A stretch of 64,000 bases of DNA from Ctena decussata. Taxonomy: Eukaryota > Mollusca > Bivalvia > Lucinida > Lucinidae. The stretch spans positions 2,046,001-2,110,000 of the forward strand of contig OZ022511.1 of the NCBI GenBank assembly GCA_963989385.1, in the 5' to 3' direction. A program made the position numbers and the translations under genes. Of the stretch, positions 26,899 to 37,499 are shown piece after piece; within the stretch, counting starts at the first letter, position 1; each line of letters starts with the position of its first letter. Under the pieces are notes generated by a model. The model had not been told where the DNA came from and did no database searches. It saw only the letters and a program-made list of their open reading frames with translations.

Positions 26899-28505
26899 TT
26901 TAGGGACGAGTCATTTATTATCTATACACAAGGCCTTCAGGAAAAGTTAGAAAAGGTGCAAAACCGTGCAGCTAGGTTTGTAACTAGGAATTACACCCGA
27001 GAAGCGGGTAGCATGACTGGCATCCTTGAGCAACTTAAGTGGGAAAGCCTCAAAAAGAGGAGGAAGGATACCCGACTCATATTGCTATACAAAGGTCTGA
27101 AAGGTAAAGCCAGAATACCTACAGGTGACCTTGTCCCCAAAACTAGGCGTTGCAGAAATCAACATTCCATGGCATTTCAGATACCCACTGCTAGTTTAGA
27201 TGCATATAAATGTAGCTTCTTCCCCCAGACCATCAGGGACTGGAATGACCTCCCTGATTTACTGATTTCCTCTGCTGAAATGTCAGATGATTGTGTGTCA
27301 AAGTTCTCATCTCTCGTGAGAGCTAGGGACTAATTTTCCTCCAGTCACGCCCCCCCTGGTGAAAGATTGTCAATTTTGGCGTATCACCAGTAAACAATTC
27401 AGAATTCAGATTATCAGGTGGGTGGGGGCGTGGGTACATTTAAGAGGAGGGGGGGATCGGTCGGAATTTTTGGGTGATGTGCTGGGGTGGAAATCAAAAA
27501 GCCTTGAAGCAGGGGGTGTCATATATTTTATTAGGCATATTTGGGGGGGGGGGGGGGGGGGGGGGGGGAGGGAACAGAATTCTTCCATCCGTCTTCATGT
27601 TTAAAAAAAATGCCTCAGCTTCTGTGGGGCTGTAACCCCCAAACCCCCATTATTCCTAAAATTTTAGACTCTTTTCTTTCAAATTCAAAATATTAAAGAC
27701 ATTTATGCAAATGACACACACAATTTGGGGCAGCTTCTATCCAAAGACAGATCTTTTCATCGCCTTTCTAGTATAACATTATACAAATGTCTATAAAATC
27801 ATGTCAAGTAGATGATTTTGTTCTCAATTAAATTTAATGCCTGCGTTTGTGATATCAGCTCTCCAGATGCCTTGTCAGTCATCAGCAAAGCTACTGTGGC
27901 TTCTGGGGGCTGTGCCCCCAGACCCCCCGCCCTCCTGTGCACCCAGACCCCCGCCCTCCTTATTAATATTATTAACAGTTTTATTGAGCATTCGCCGGCA
28001 GATTTCAAAATGTCCATGAGCAGGAGGAAAAAAGTGCAACAAATGCAGACAAAATTATTTAAAGAGACCATAATCTGCAAAATTAATTAACATGTCAGAA
28101 TAAGAAAATGTTCTATGTGTTTCATACAGGTTTTGACTGAGATCAGTCTGATAACAAAAAAAAGGTAATATTGTGCGTGTAAATGTGAAGGGTCACCAAT
28201 CTGGGGGTGGGGGGGGGGGGGGGGTGGGGGGGCAGCAAAAAATTCTGGTGAGACTAGGGGGCGGGGGGGGGGCGGAAAAATTTTGGTGAACCATATGAAA
28301 ATGTACCAATTCAATTCCAATTCAAACATATTTTATTGCCTTTGCACAACAAGTACAAACAATGGGGTTGGGCTACAAGTTCTCACAACATTAGTTACAG
28401 CCCTCCCCCTAAAACCTATACAAAACGACCAAAATGTACCCCAGCACCACCACCACCACCACCACACATACACCTGATATTGAATAAATGACTCGTCCCT
28501 TAAGG
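26899..28505. mobile_element. possible composite element bounded by GGGACGAGTCATTTATT inverted ends
   Basis: TTTAGGGACGAGTCATTTAT near 26899-26919 is mirrored at 28485-28505 with one mismatch. Between them lie the LINE fragment above, several poly-G tracts (27542-27570, 28204-28270) with GGGTGGGGG-like surroundings on both sides, and a CAC microsatellite. TTAA-like bases flank both ends. Superfamily not identified. Confidence 0.5.
26905..27335 (+). mobile_element. C-terminal fragment of a CR1/L2-like LINE
   Basis: A 125-codon frame (26956-27333) with KVQNRAARFVTRNY just before and within it, LEQLKWESLKKRR, RNQHSMAFQIPT and FFPQTIRDWNDLP. This order is typical of the end of ORF2 in CR1/L2-type elements. 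No RT catalytic core remains. Confidence 0.85.
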
Positions 28506-28768
28506 CCTAGTTTTATCGATACTAAACGTACAAACAAAAATATTGCTTTGTGAGGAGTTTTCCCCTTAGGCGAAATAGGTTTTCAAAAGACGCTAAAGCA
28601 CTTACGGTATTTCAAAAATTTTGGTATGACAGACCAAGTGTCTTTCTAATTTTGTTTATTAAGCTTATTATTACTTAAAGATCGTCTCCTTCGTTTATTT
28701 CATGTTTTCACAAACAAATATTTTAACAAAATTTCGTTAGACAATATTTGATAACCGTACAAGTTTTG

Positions 28769-29155
28769 AGAAAATGCATTTTTTTCCGATAAATGTGAAA
28801 TGAATATTATAATTTTCAAATTAAAATGCAAATTGGGCTATCTATTTCCTCACGGCCTGTAAGAATATCGATTTTGACTACGTGCGTCATGTGATCATGC
28901 ACAGGTATTTTTCTTATTCGTGCACGTGATTGTGACGTATGAATGCATTATTTTTGTCCAATAATGCGATTTTGACCGCGGTCCGCGATCGTTTAAGAAT
29001 TTATCTTCTTTTTTTTTATTTAAAGTCACTTTTATCAAATATTATTATCTAAACTCTATTCAAAATGTATAGTACCATGTCAGAGGTTGAGTATGAAATA
29101 TTTCATCAAATCATTTTTTGTTATTATTGTCAAGGGAATAAATCTTTAAGGTGAA
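28769..29155 (+). repeat. direct repeat flanking the membrane-protein gene, left copy
   Basis: Shares TCATGTGATCATG, TATTCGTGCACGTGATTGTG and GAAATATTTCATCAAATCA with the right copy at 35090-36010. Confidence 0.82.
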
Positions 29156-29325
29156 AATGTATACTTTCAGAGAAGTAACTTTGTCGCATTAATTTTTGCC
29201 TCCCTTCTCAATGGGACTCACTACTCAAATGAAAAAATTTGCTCTGTTAAAAATTGAACCATTTAGGTAGGACTTCATCGTCCTGAGAAGCAAACAGGAA
29301 GTCAGCAAAGCTGCAAAACTTGTGG
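29152..29325. mobile_element. family B element
   Basis: AAGGTGAAAATGTATACTTT start, TTGCCTCCCTTCTCAATGGG arm, GCAAACAGGAAGTCAGC end. Confidence 0.78.
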
Positions 29326-29645
29326 AAATAGAGGATCTTACACGAGTGGTCATTTCATATGAAATTTATGAAACGAGCCTTCGGCGAGTTTCATAAATTT
29401 CATATGAAATGACCTCTCGTGTAAGATTCTATTTATCATATGACCCTTTAAAATAGAATTTTAACGCCGTCAAACTTAACATTATTCAAGAAAACGGCTT
29501 GTTGAAATGGACGTTGTCAATGAGGTTACGAGTACGCACCAAAGTGTTATTACACGTGTGGGCATACGATTTTTATGCCATGACGTTATCCACTGTATAA
29601 CAGCGACATCATGTGATAAGATTATAAAAGGAGCGCTAGCTTTTT
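29325..29645 (-). repeat. ~300-bp element, inverted copy of 22290-22600
   Basis: Hairpin 29338-29432 is longer and nearly perfect (GGTCATTTCATATGAAATTT ends). The LINE fragment follows immediately. Confidence 0.82.
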
Positions 29646-29663
29646 TGGAAAAGTAGGCAAAAC

Positions 29664-29920
29664 TCTCTGCAAGACCTCTTTTTCTATCTACCCTTCTTCT
29701 GTTTCCTATCACAGTGCCGTGCAAAATTGTCTTTGCGAAGTCAAAAGATTTTGATATGTGGCCAAACCACGTCAGTTACCATATCTTGACCAAGGTCAGG
29801 AGTTTGTCATATTCTCTATGGCTGCTCAGATCTGTCTGCGAACATCCTCATTAGTGACATGATCATGGCCCTGTAAGAACATCACCTCAAAGGCCAGCGC
29901 TCTTTTCTGCTGTCAAAAAT
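29664..29920 (-). mobile_element. diverged fragment of the same LINE 3' region
   Basis: Matches the post-RT region of the 55.4 kb element (for example GTGGCCAAACCAC and ATCTCAAAGGCC-like blocks) at roughly 75% identity. No target duplication seen. Runs into the short tandem repeat at 29930. Confidence 0.75.
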
Positions 29921-29929
29921 CGGAGTAGA

Positions 29930-30060
29930 CGTTTTGGCACAGTAGACCAACCTTGGCACAGTAGACCTTGGCACAGTAGACCAACCTTGGCACAGTAGAC
30001 CAAATGGGAGTAGACGGTTTGGAGCAGGAGACCTAATGGGAGTGGACGTTATGCAGCGAC
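29930..30060 (+). repeat. short tandem repeat TTGGCACAGTAGACCAACC
   Basis: 17-19-bp units with two sub-variants, then a related GGGAGTAGACGTT pair. Confidence 0.82.
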
Positions 30061-30104
30061 ACCCCACAATAAAATTTACGTAAATTTAAAGAGCAATGGG
30101 CCTT

Positions 30105-30312
30105 TAACCCAGTAATGCCCAGTGGACTGGTCTGTCCTCATCGAATGGACGTGTCCATTTTCGCATTTGTATCATCTTATTTCATATTTAGGAGGAACCC
30201 CGATTTGGCTTATCCAAATAGTATAGACTCTGGTCAGATGTCGCATTTTGTGGCGTCTAATCTGGGTCTGCACTGTTAAATGGGATATTAGGCATTATTA
30301 GTAATGGGTTAA
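30105..30312. mobile_element. TTAACCC element with family D hairpin
   Basis: TTTAACCCAGTAATGCCCAG start, ATTAGTAATGGGTTAA end; D hairpin 30218-30278 with AGATGTCGCATTTTGTGGCG. Confidence 0.76.
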
Positions 30313-31272
30313 GGAATGCATTATATGGGCCTACACTGCTTGCTCTCTATGTTTAGGAACCGGTTTGTCCAAAACATCATGACTTCAACGAAGTGATTTC
30401 TAGTACAAATAAAAATCATAATTGCCGACATTTATTACTGAAAATGAAAGGAGAGTTTGCAATGCAAAAGTTCTTCAAAATCTATCAGACAATTGTCAAA
30501 TGAAAAAAAAAAAAAAAAAAACGTTTTTGCGTACAACGAATTTGAAATCGCATTGTCTCGCCAAATAACGAGTCTGTGGCGTTAAGAGTTACACCATTGA
30601 GCCCTGAAACTTTTGAGATGGAATTAGCTTTATCATGAAACACTAGAATGTGAATTAAATCGTTGGAATGATATTGAAACAATAACGCTTTTTTTTTGTT
30701 TCCGTTATGAGAACGGAAAAAAGCATTATTTTTCAACATCATTCCGCCGATTTGATTCACATTTATGTGTTGCATGATTAACGCTTTTTTTTTTTTCACT
30801 TTCTTACTTTCTTCGGATCCTTTTTCCCACAGCTTTGAAAAAAAAAGTCAAAATACGATCAGATTTAATGTAGTTTGGAAATTTGGAAATGCTAAAATCA
30901 CGTTAAATTAGATCGAAAAGATTGGGAATTTGCAATAAAATTGTATGACTGTCTCACTCGATATTGTGACCATTGTTCGCTTTGAAGTGATGTGTGACCA
31001 GAGTATTGCTCAGTATTGCCCCTTGGCATTAGAGGTAACATGTCAATGACGAGAACAAAACATTTCACGAATTCAAAAGAAAATTGCCGCTTTTATAATT
31101 ACATCAGAGTTTTTATGTTGTTTGTGTAGATGTTATCAAATCGCTTTTAGAGGGTCGCTGCAAAAGAAGGGAACCATAGAATATTAGTTGCTAAAGTTGT
31201 TCAGACATAGTGTGCGGAACTTTGACGAAGCGAAGTTGGAATAATAAGGGATATTCAAATTTCAGCCAAAAA
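30313..31272. other. upstream region of the membrane-protein gene
   Basis: Poly-A at 30503, poly-T at 30690 and 30785; no repeat family recognised. AT-rich stretches such as TTTTATAATT at 31093 could be core promoter but cannot be assigned. Confidence 0.4.
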
Positions 31273-34200
31273 ATGGAGAATTTTTATTGTGGTTTGCTCG
31301 TGGTTATCCTCAGCTGGACGTTTTTGCTAACTACTGTCTCAGGAGTTCCCGTGAATACAACTTTGGGAGAAACCTCAAGAGACGAAGCGACATCAACGGC
31401 AACAGAGAAGCTGGCCGTTAACATGACTAATTCAACTTACAGTTATTCAGATCCAATGAAAAATTCTTCAGATATTAAATTGACAGATGGTAACATGCCT
31501 GAGCCAGTTTTTGATGCTTGTATTTTGAGACCAAAGAACGGGACGGAACTGGAGAAGATAAAAAACTTGTGGCATGATGGGATGAAACTGATTCAGTACA
31601 ATCTGATTGTAGATGGTGAACATAAAAATCTACATGCAGCATCACATCTGTTTCAGCCATTTTCTTGGGTGAAAGTTACAGGAAGACAGGGTGCTGGGTT
31701 GCTATTACTGAAAGATCACTTTGGCATTCTCTCATTATATACGCTCAAAATCGGAGTTCGTGAAATAGACGTGCATATGACGGAAACACCCGAAGGCTGT
31801 TTGAATGCTATGGACATAAGAGACGCAGAATCATTAATGAGGGACGCTGTGATGAATGGGTTCTATAGCACAACAGTTGGTGATTTATTAAAGCTGCAAG
31901 ACTCGGATCAGGGATGTAATATGCATGTGGAGAACGATGAAGGGTACGCTGAATTTAAACATTACTGCTGCCAAAGGAACACACTAGGTGATATTACTTG
32001 CCAATATTTGCAAGAAGGCGTTTGGGTGAGCGTTTTATTTTATGTCATAGCAGCTCTGAAAGTACTTACCGTTTTGTTTAGTCCCAGAGTCGTGCCAGGG
32101 TCACTTTACAGACTGAAAAGCAAAGCAACGACCTACGTTCACAAATTAGCAGACAATATTAAACTAAACCTGAATGTTATATTTGCATCAGAGTCAGAGC
32201 ATTTCCGTCTACTCGATAACAATAAGGATACACTTTGTTTTAGGTTATCAAAATTCAAGCACATGCCAGAATTTCAGAAAACTATTCGGGAACTAAAAGA
32301 TAAACCTGCTGTTTTACACAGACTAGAGTTAGAAGCTATTCATCTAAGTGTAAATCCAGATATGTTAATCCCGGAAAATTCCGTGCCAGTGGGACTCTTC
32401 GGTAAATTATATGAGACATTTGTGATGTGTACGCTAAGACAAAATAGAGCATTGCAACCATGTTGTGATGCTAGAATATGTAGAATGTCACGGTCATGTA
32501 CTTTCTTTCTCACATGGTATAGACTTATGAAGAATATCATGATGATGATTGTGTTAACTGCTTTGATAACACCATGGGTTCTCCGAGTTGCTTTGTATTT
32601 TTTATACGAACAGGAAGAACTGGACTTGCGCAGAAAGGCTGCAGGCGACTTAAATTTAAATCTTTCGTTTCCTGGAAGTTATGTATCGTATCTGACACCA
32701 CTTCATATTGTTTTTATAATTATCTATGCAATTTTATCATTAGAATTTTGTATCTATGGTGTAGTAAGTAAGTCGGTGCAAGAAAAGGTGAAATTTGTTT
32801 TGCGTAGGTGTTTCCGGGACATGCGTGAGAAGGACCAAAGAGGAGTTATGGCTTGGGCGGTTCAGTTTGCTTTAAGACCATGTACAAAATACGGCGGCTT
32901 CGGACTTTGTATTGGTATTGTCGCTTGGGTGATTGGTTTGCCCTTAATGGCAGTTTTTCTGGCTTTTTATTTTCTTCCTACTGTAAATATCACATTCAGA
33001 CTAACTGCGCACTTTTTCGTTTACCTACTACCACAGAATGTATGCAGATTCTATGTCTGTAGACGGTTTATTCGGTGTGTGAAATCCTGGGATACAAGTG
33101 AGGTGACGGGCTCAGAATCCCTAGAGAGAAATGAAATTATTTTGAAATCTCGCTGGGGTAGACTGCAGCAACTAGTAGTCATTTTGTTTTGTATCATATC
33201 GCTTTATTCGATCCTATTTTTGCTTACAGAGATAATAGCCGTTATGGTTGAAATTTTAGTGTACACGTTAATGGGTGTAATACTAAATGCGTCTAAAACA
33301 CTACCTTACCTCTCGCTGTTACTGCTGTTGGCAGTTTATGCAAATGATTGCTTCGGATACGTGAAGAAAAAATTTATTGCCTTCAACAAAGTTTTACTTG
33401 GCGCAATTGTGAGCCTCGGCGAAAAACAGTGTGAAGCAGTTATGTATACGCCGTATGAAGCACAAGAGAATATGGCTTTTGTATTAAATGCTGAAGGATC
33501 TAGTGATCTTAAGAATCCCATTGAACTAAAGAGAGATTTTGAAGGTCATCCAATGTGGTCAGTGGGCCGCTTGGCATTGTTCTTCAGCAGAAAAGACGTT
33601 CCCCATATTACCAGATCGCTTCTGTCTGATGCCAGTAAAATGCCATTTAGTTTCGTGCCAGGCGATGCTTTGTACAATTATATGAAAGCTGCCTTCGAAT
33701 TTGGAATAATTGTAATTTTTCTAGTTTTTGTTCTCCTTGTAGTTTTTGCATTTGGAGACACTTATGAGATGTCAGCATCTAATCAGCTCCTGGCGACAGT
33801 CGCTGGTGGATTGCTACCGCTTCTCTTGCAGAAAATTTTTAAACAACATACCACACCAACTATAAAAGATGATAGCGTGCAATTCAAAATTTATATGCAC
33901 GATCTGTTGGAAGATTTTAAACAAAGTTTGCCTATTCATGATATAATTGTACGCCCTGGATACAAGATACGTAGCGAAGACATCGAAAGGAAGCTATTCC
34001 AGAAAAAGCAACCTGGCGTTACCCTGTCCGATAGTAGCTCAAGCGACAACATATCAGTTAAGTCAAATGGTAGCGTAACTATTGAACGCGAAACGTTGTC
34101 CAATGGTAAGGCTATAGTATTCCAGAAGGAGCAATCTGGCGTTACCTTGTCCGATAGTAGCACAAACGACAACCTATCAGTTATGTTAAATGGTAGCGTA

Positions 34201-34515
34201 ACTGGTGAACGCGAAACGTTGTCAAATGGTAACGCTATGAATTATGATAGTACAAATGAACTCGGGGAAGAGATGTCTTCACCACTACTGGCGACTAAAA
34301 CTTCGGAAATCGAAGAAGCATGTATTGATAACAAAAAAATTGCTTCAACACAGGTCAAAAATGAAACATTGAAGACCAAAGATGCACAAACATGCACTGA
34401 AGTAGAATTGTCATTTAATATGCTCATAGACGTGTGCTGGTTGAGCCCCTACGATATCTCTGAACCTTCAGAATCAGAATCAGAATCAGAATCAGACGTT
34501 TCGTCGAGGACGTAG
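31273..34515 (+). CDS. intronless multi-pass membrane protein of unknown family, 1080 residues
   Basis: A single uninterrupted frame; the ATG at 31273 is chosen because a clean signal peptide follows (residues 1-24, hydrophobic core, cut after VSG). The frame is open upstream to GTG 31210, without an ATG. Residues 25-~248 form an ectodomain with several N-x-S/T sites and about seven cysteines, ending in HYCC...TCQY. Predicted membrane segments: about 250-272, 420-445, 473-497, 542-570, 632-655, 655-672, 677-695, 809-830 and 837-855. The 272-420 stretch is a long soluble loop ending in a cysteine cluster (CCDARICRMSRSC). The tail 856-1080 is Ser/Thr/Asp-rich with two 41-residue repeats and ends in Ser-Glu dipeptides. 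I do not recognise the family and see no pore, kinase or enzyme motif. Absence of introns in 3.2 kb, among genes with many introns, suggests an old retrocopy or an intronless family; no poly-A remnant is visible. Confidence 0.85.
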   Translation: MENFYCGLLVVILSWTFLLTTVSGVPVNTTLGETSRDEATSTATEKLAVNMTNSTYSYSDPMKNSSDIKLTDGNMPEPVFDACILRPKNGTELEKIKNLWHDGMKLIQYNLIVDGEHKNLHAASHLFQPFSWVKVTGRQGAGLLLLKDHFGILSLYTLKIGVREIDVHMTETPEGCLNAMDIRDAESLMRDAVMNGFYSTTVGDLLKLQDSDQGCNMHVENDEGYAEFKHYCCQRNTLGDITCQYLQEGVWVSVLFYVIAALKVLTVLFSPRVVPGSLYRLKSKATTYVHKLADNIKLNLNVIFASESEHFRLLDNNKDTLCFRLSKFKHMPEFQKTIRELKDKPAVLHRLELEAIHLSVNPDMLIPENSVPVGLFGKLYETFVMCTLRQNRALQPCCDARICRMSRSCTFFLTWYRLMKNIMMMIVLTALITPWVLRVALYFLYEQEELDLRRKAAGDLNLNLSFPGSYVSYLTPLHIVFIIIYAILSLEFCIYGVVSKSVQEKVKFVLRRCFRDMREKDQRGVMAWAVQFALRPCTKYGGFGLCIGIVAWVIGLPLMAVFLAFYFLPTVNITFRLTAHFFVYLLPQNVCRFYVCRRFIRCVKSWDTSEVTGSESLERNEIILKSRWGRLQQLVVILFCIISLYSILFLLTEIIAVMVEILVYTLMGVILNASKTLPYLSLLLLLAVYANDCFGYVKKKFIAFNKVLLGAIVSLGEKQCEAVMYTPYEAQENMAFVLNAEGSSDLKNPIELKRDFEGHPMWSVGRLALFFSRKDVPHITRSLLSDASKMPFSFVPGDALYNYMKAAFEFGIIVIFLVFVLLVVFAFGDTYEMSASNQLLATVAGGLLPLLLQKIFKQHTTPTIKDDSVQFKIYMHDLLEDFKQSLPIHDIIVRPGYKIRSEDIERKLFQKKQPGVTLSDSSSSDNISVKSNGSVTIERETLSNGKAIVFQKEQSGVTLSDSSTNDNLSVMLNGSVTGERETLSNGNAMNYDSTNELGEEMSSPLLATKTSEIEEACIDNKKIASTQVKNETLKTKDAQTCTEVELSFNMLIDVCWLSPYDISEPSESESESESDVSSRT
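33994..34239 (+). repeat. two 41-residue in-frame repeats in the membrane protein tail
   Basis: 123-bp units at 33994-34116 and 34117-34239, sharing GVTLSDSS, NGSV and ERETLSNG in protein and most synonymous positions in DNA, so the duplication is recent. Both are serine-rich and cytoplasmic if the topology is right. Confidence 0.92.
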
Positions 34516-34602
34516 AACAAAACAGAACTGAACTGAACAGCTCTCATATCAAAATAGCCGATGCATGAGACAAAATACAGGGTGTCTCCAAACAAGGAAA
34601 AT

Positions 34603-35845
34603 CATAAAAATGGAAGTGTGTTTTGTAATATGTCTCTAGTTGAGAAGTTGACAATAACTTTCATGAGTACGACTCAAGTGAGCTATGTCGGTAGGCACTC
34701 ACAACCGTAACTTTGGCACTGGGTAGCGACAATGACCTATCTCAAGACTGAGCTGTCCAATTTGGAATTCCAAAATGGACCGCGGTCAATCTAGACTCAA
34801 CTCAACAATTCAACTGATACACCTGATTCCAAAACAGTTACCAACATGATGCAATGCAATGTTTGTGATTATTAAACCGAAAGTGGAATAGAAAGTAGAT
34901 CTACACTGAAAAAAGGAAGTTTTAAATATCTGCGTCTGTTTTTTTTAATATATAAATTTCCGTTAATCGAATTTGGATATCCATAAATCGATTTTTACAT
35001 ATCCACAAATAAACATGGATATCCATCATTATTTTGTGTTACAAAAAAATGATAATAGATATCGGAGCATAGAATTGTGGATATCCAATATGAGAAAATG
35101 AATGTTTTTTCGATAAATGTGGAATGAAAAATAATCTTCAAATCAAAATGCAAATTACCTATTTCCTCATATCGTTTTTGACGCGTGTCATGTGATCATG
35201 TACAGGTATTATTTTTCTTATTCGTGCACGTGATTGTGACGTATGAATAATTTTTTTGTCCAATAATGCAATTTCGAGCGCAGTCCGCGATCGTTAAAAA
35301 TTTAGCTTATTTTTCGAGGCGCAGCCTCGTATAATCTCGATATTGTTCCACATTTCGCAAGATTCCACTGGTCAAATAACGCGTATGTCAAAATTTAGCC
35401 AATAATATCAAAGGTAAATGAATATTTAATCTTTGTTTTTTATCGTCGTACTGCGGTGTGAAATACTAGCACTCTGTCTTATATTTATTCAAATGTTTCT
35501 TAAATGTTTGTAATTTTACTATAGAAAAGTTATCAAAAACAGATGCAGATATTCAAAACTTGCTTTTCTTCGTCGTAGATCTACCTTCGATTTCTACTTT
35601 CGGTATAATACACACAAAGAAACAAACATTGCAACATGTTGATAACCATTTCGAAATCAGGTCAATTTCAAGATTGACCGCGGTCCATTTTGGAATTCCA
35701 AATTGGACAGCTCAGTTTTGAGATAGGTCGTTGTCGCTACCCAGTGTCAAAATTGTGAGTGCCTACCAACATAGCTTACTTATTCATGAAAGTTATTGTC
35801 AAATCTTCAACTAGAGACATATAACAAAACGCACTTCCATTTAAT
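34603..35845. repeat. large inverted repeat 3' of the membrane-protein gene
   Basis: Arms 34603-34955 and 35540-35845. Shared blocks, in opposite orientation: TATGTCTCTAGTTGA, TTGACAATAACTTTCATGA, ACCTATCTCAA and GAATTCCAAAATGGACCGCG. Spacer of ~585 bp, part of which belongs to the repeat at 35090-36010. Starts 88 bp after the stop codon. AATAAA at 35008-35013 lies in the spacer and could serve the gene. Confidence 0.85.
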
Positions 35846-36010
35846 CTGCACCGATTATCTTTTTTAAAGATTTTTCTTGTTTTGTTTAATGTCACTTTTA
35901 ATAAATTTATTTCAAATGTATAGTTAGACCATGTCGGAGGCATTGCATGAAATATTTCATCAAATCACTTTTTGTTGTTATTATGAAAGGAGTAAATCTT
36001 TAAAAATGAG
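35090..36010 (+). repeat. direct repeat flanking the membrane-protein gene, right copy, split
   Basis: About 80-85% identical to 28769-29155 in two parts: 35090-35306 and ~35866-36010. The intervening 560 bp includes the right arm of the inverted repeat. Confidence 0.8.
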
Positions 36011-36259
36011 TTGAATATATCTCAGAAAGTGTTTGAGCTTTGAAGCCTTTGACCTTGATATTTGGTATACTGATTAAGTATGAAGATTAGATTATGTGAT
36101 TAACTTTTGGAAGAATTCCATAAAAATTGATGGAGTTATGGCCCTTGTCTGAATATGACATATTTTTCCAACTTCTGACACCCTTGGTGGCAAGCATATG
36201 GTTTGAGGCTAGGTGTTTCACAAACACAATTTCTATTTATATCATTACTGCAAAGTCTA

Positions 36260-36326
36260 TGCAAAGTTGTGGACCCTGATCAGACGCCGAAAAACGCGGC
36301 GTCTGATCGAGGGCTGCGGCGTTTTC
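36260..36326. repeat. family D hairpin, GCCGC apical stem
   Basis: GACGCCGAAAAACGCGGCGT centre. Confidence 0.84.
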
Positions 36327-36390
36327 TTAAATCCCTTTTATTGGACAATTAGGGGATATTGATTAAACCAGGTAGATGTATGAAATAATG

Positions 36391-36612
36391 TAAGGGAGAG
36401 TCGGGTAACTCAGTTCGGACAGCGGGTAAATTCGGACATACCATTGCAAACAGTAAAAATCCAGATGAGACGGCTCTTAATGAGCCGTCTCATCAGGATT
36501 TTCACTGTTTGGCCAGTTATTTTTAGTTTAGTTCCAAACAACTGACATTGAAAGGAAACAATGTCGCTGTCCGAATTTATCCCTGTCCGAAGTTACCCGA
36601 CTCTCCCCTAAG
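36391..36612. mobile_element. MITE with GGGAGAGTCGGGTAACT ends, carrying a D hairpin
   Basis: Inverted ends continue through GTTCGGACAGCGGGTAAATT. The hairpin at 36446-36513 has a GACGGCTC/GAGCCGTC apical stem. Confidence 0.84.
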
Positions 36613-36707
36613 GGCATGCTAGTTTTTCCTGCCTTTAATTTCGTTTCGAAAAGGCGGTTTTTCTAGTCTGATTGAAATGGTGTAGTACTGTCTTTGGGAG
36701 AACAGGG

Positions 36708-36802
36708 TTTGAGGTTATAAAACTTGGGTATAATCTCAAACTCAAAATAAAGCACACTGATTGGCTGCTTTCGAGCATATGCTCAAGTTTTATAACCGCT
36801 AG
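36708..36802. repeat. hairpin element, related to 7749-7882
   Basis: Carries AAGCACACTGATTGGCTGCT and both GGTTATAAAACTT-type ends, but most of the second arm is deleted, so it can no longer form the long stem. Confidence 0.8.
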
Positions 36803-36967
36803 GCCTGTTCTTTTTTCCTTTTTAAAAACTTACCAGTGTTCAGGGGAAAGATAAAAATTTCAGGTATCAATTTGGAACCCCTCATGAGACACCGCCCGAG
36901 AGAAGCAATATCAGTGAGGTGACACAATATATATTTTTATAGAAAATTAATAGAATTATATTAAGAT

Positions 36968-37200
36968 TAAGGTAAATGGATGACTTATCAGGGGAAGTAA
37001 CTCTTTTACTGTTATTTTTAGCACCTTTTTAAATGGAAGTCAGGTCATAAAGAAAAGAATTTGCTTATCTAAGAGGAGATTCTTTCCTTACGGAATGACC
37101 TCAGTTTGGAAAGGCTTTGCCCTTCAGGGAGGCGAACGGGAAGTTACAAACTGAGTTATCTCTCTTTAACAAATAGCGGAAACCACTGTGATGTACCCAT
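36968..37200. mobile_element. family B element
   Basis: Hairpin 37048-37095, CTTTGCCCTTCAGGGAGGCG arm. Confidence 0.8.
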
Positions 37201-37301
37201 ACAATTTAATGTCGAGAAGTGTAAATACTGTTCTTGTCTCTAGCACTCAGTTTTTTCACTCTTCAAGCTGTTTCGGTTCATGTAAATAGAATCTTTATGA
37301 T

Positions 37302-37492
37302 GTTTAACCCTTTTAGACCCGATATCCGTTTTGGGAACATATGCAAATAGTGCAGACCCTGATCAGACGCCGCAAAACGCGGCGTCTGATCAGGGTCTAC
37401 ACTAAACACAGTCAAGGTGAAACCCCTAAAGCTAGAAATGGACTCATCCAAATGATAGGGATGGACAAGTCCACTAGTCGAAAAAGGGTTAA
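37302..37492. mobile_element. TTAACCC element with family D hairpin (opposite orientation)
   Basis: TTTAACCCTTTTAGACCCGA start, GTCGAAAAAGGGTTAA end; D hairpin 37343-37404 with a perfect CGCCGCAAAACGCGGCG centre. Confidence 0.82.
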
Positions 37493-37499
37493 AGATCAA

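Noticed and set aside
27406..27588. Proline-rich minus-strand frame
   Set aside because: Translation of a poly-G tract, not a protein.
31088..31105. TATA box of the membrane-protein gene
   Set aside because: TTTTATAATT occurs in AT-rich sequence 170 bp from the ATG; no initiator or downstream element supports it.
31210..31272. Extension of the 1080-residue frame to a GTG at 31210
   Set aside because: GTG is not a normal start in animal nuclear genes, and the ATG at 31273 is followed directly by a good signal peptide.
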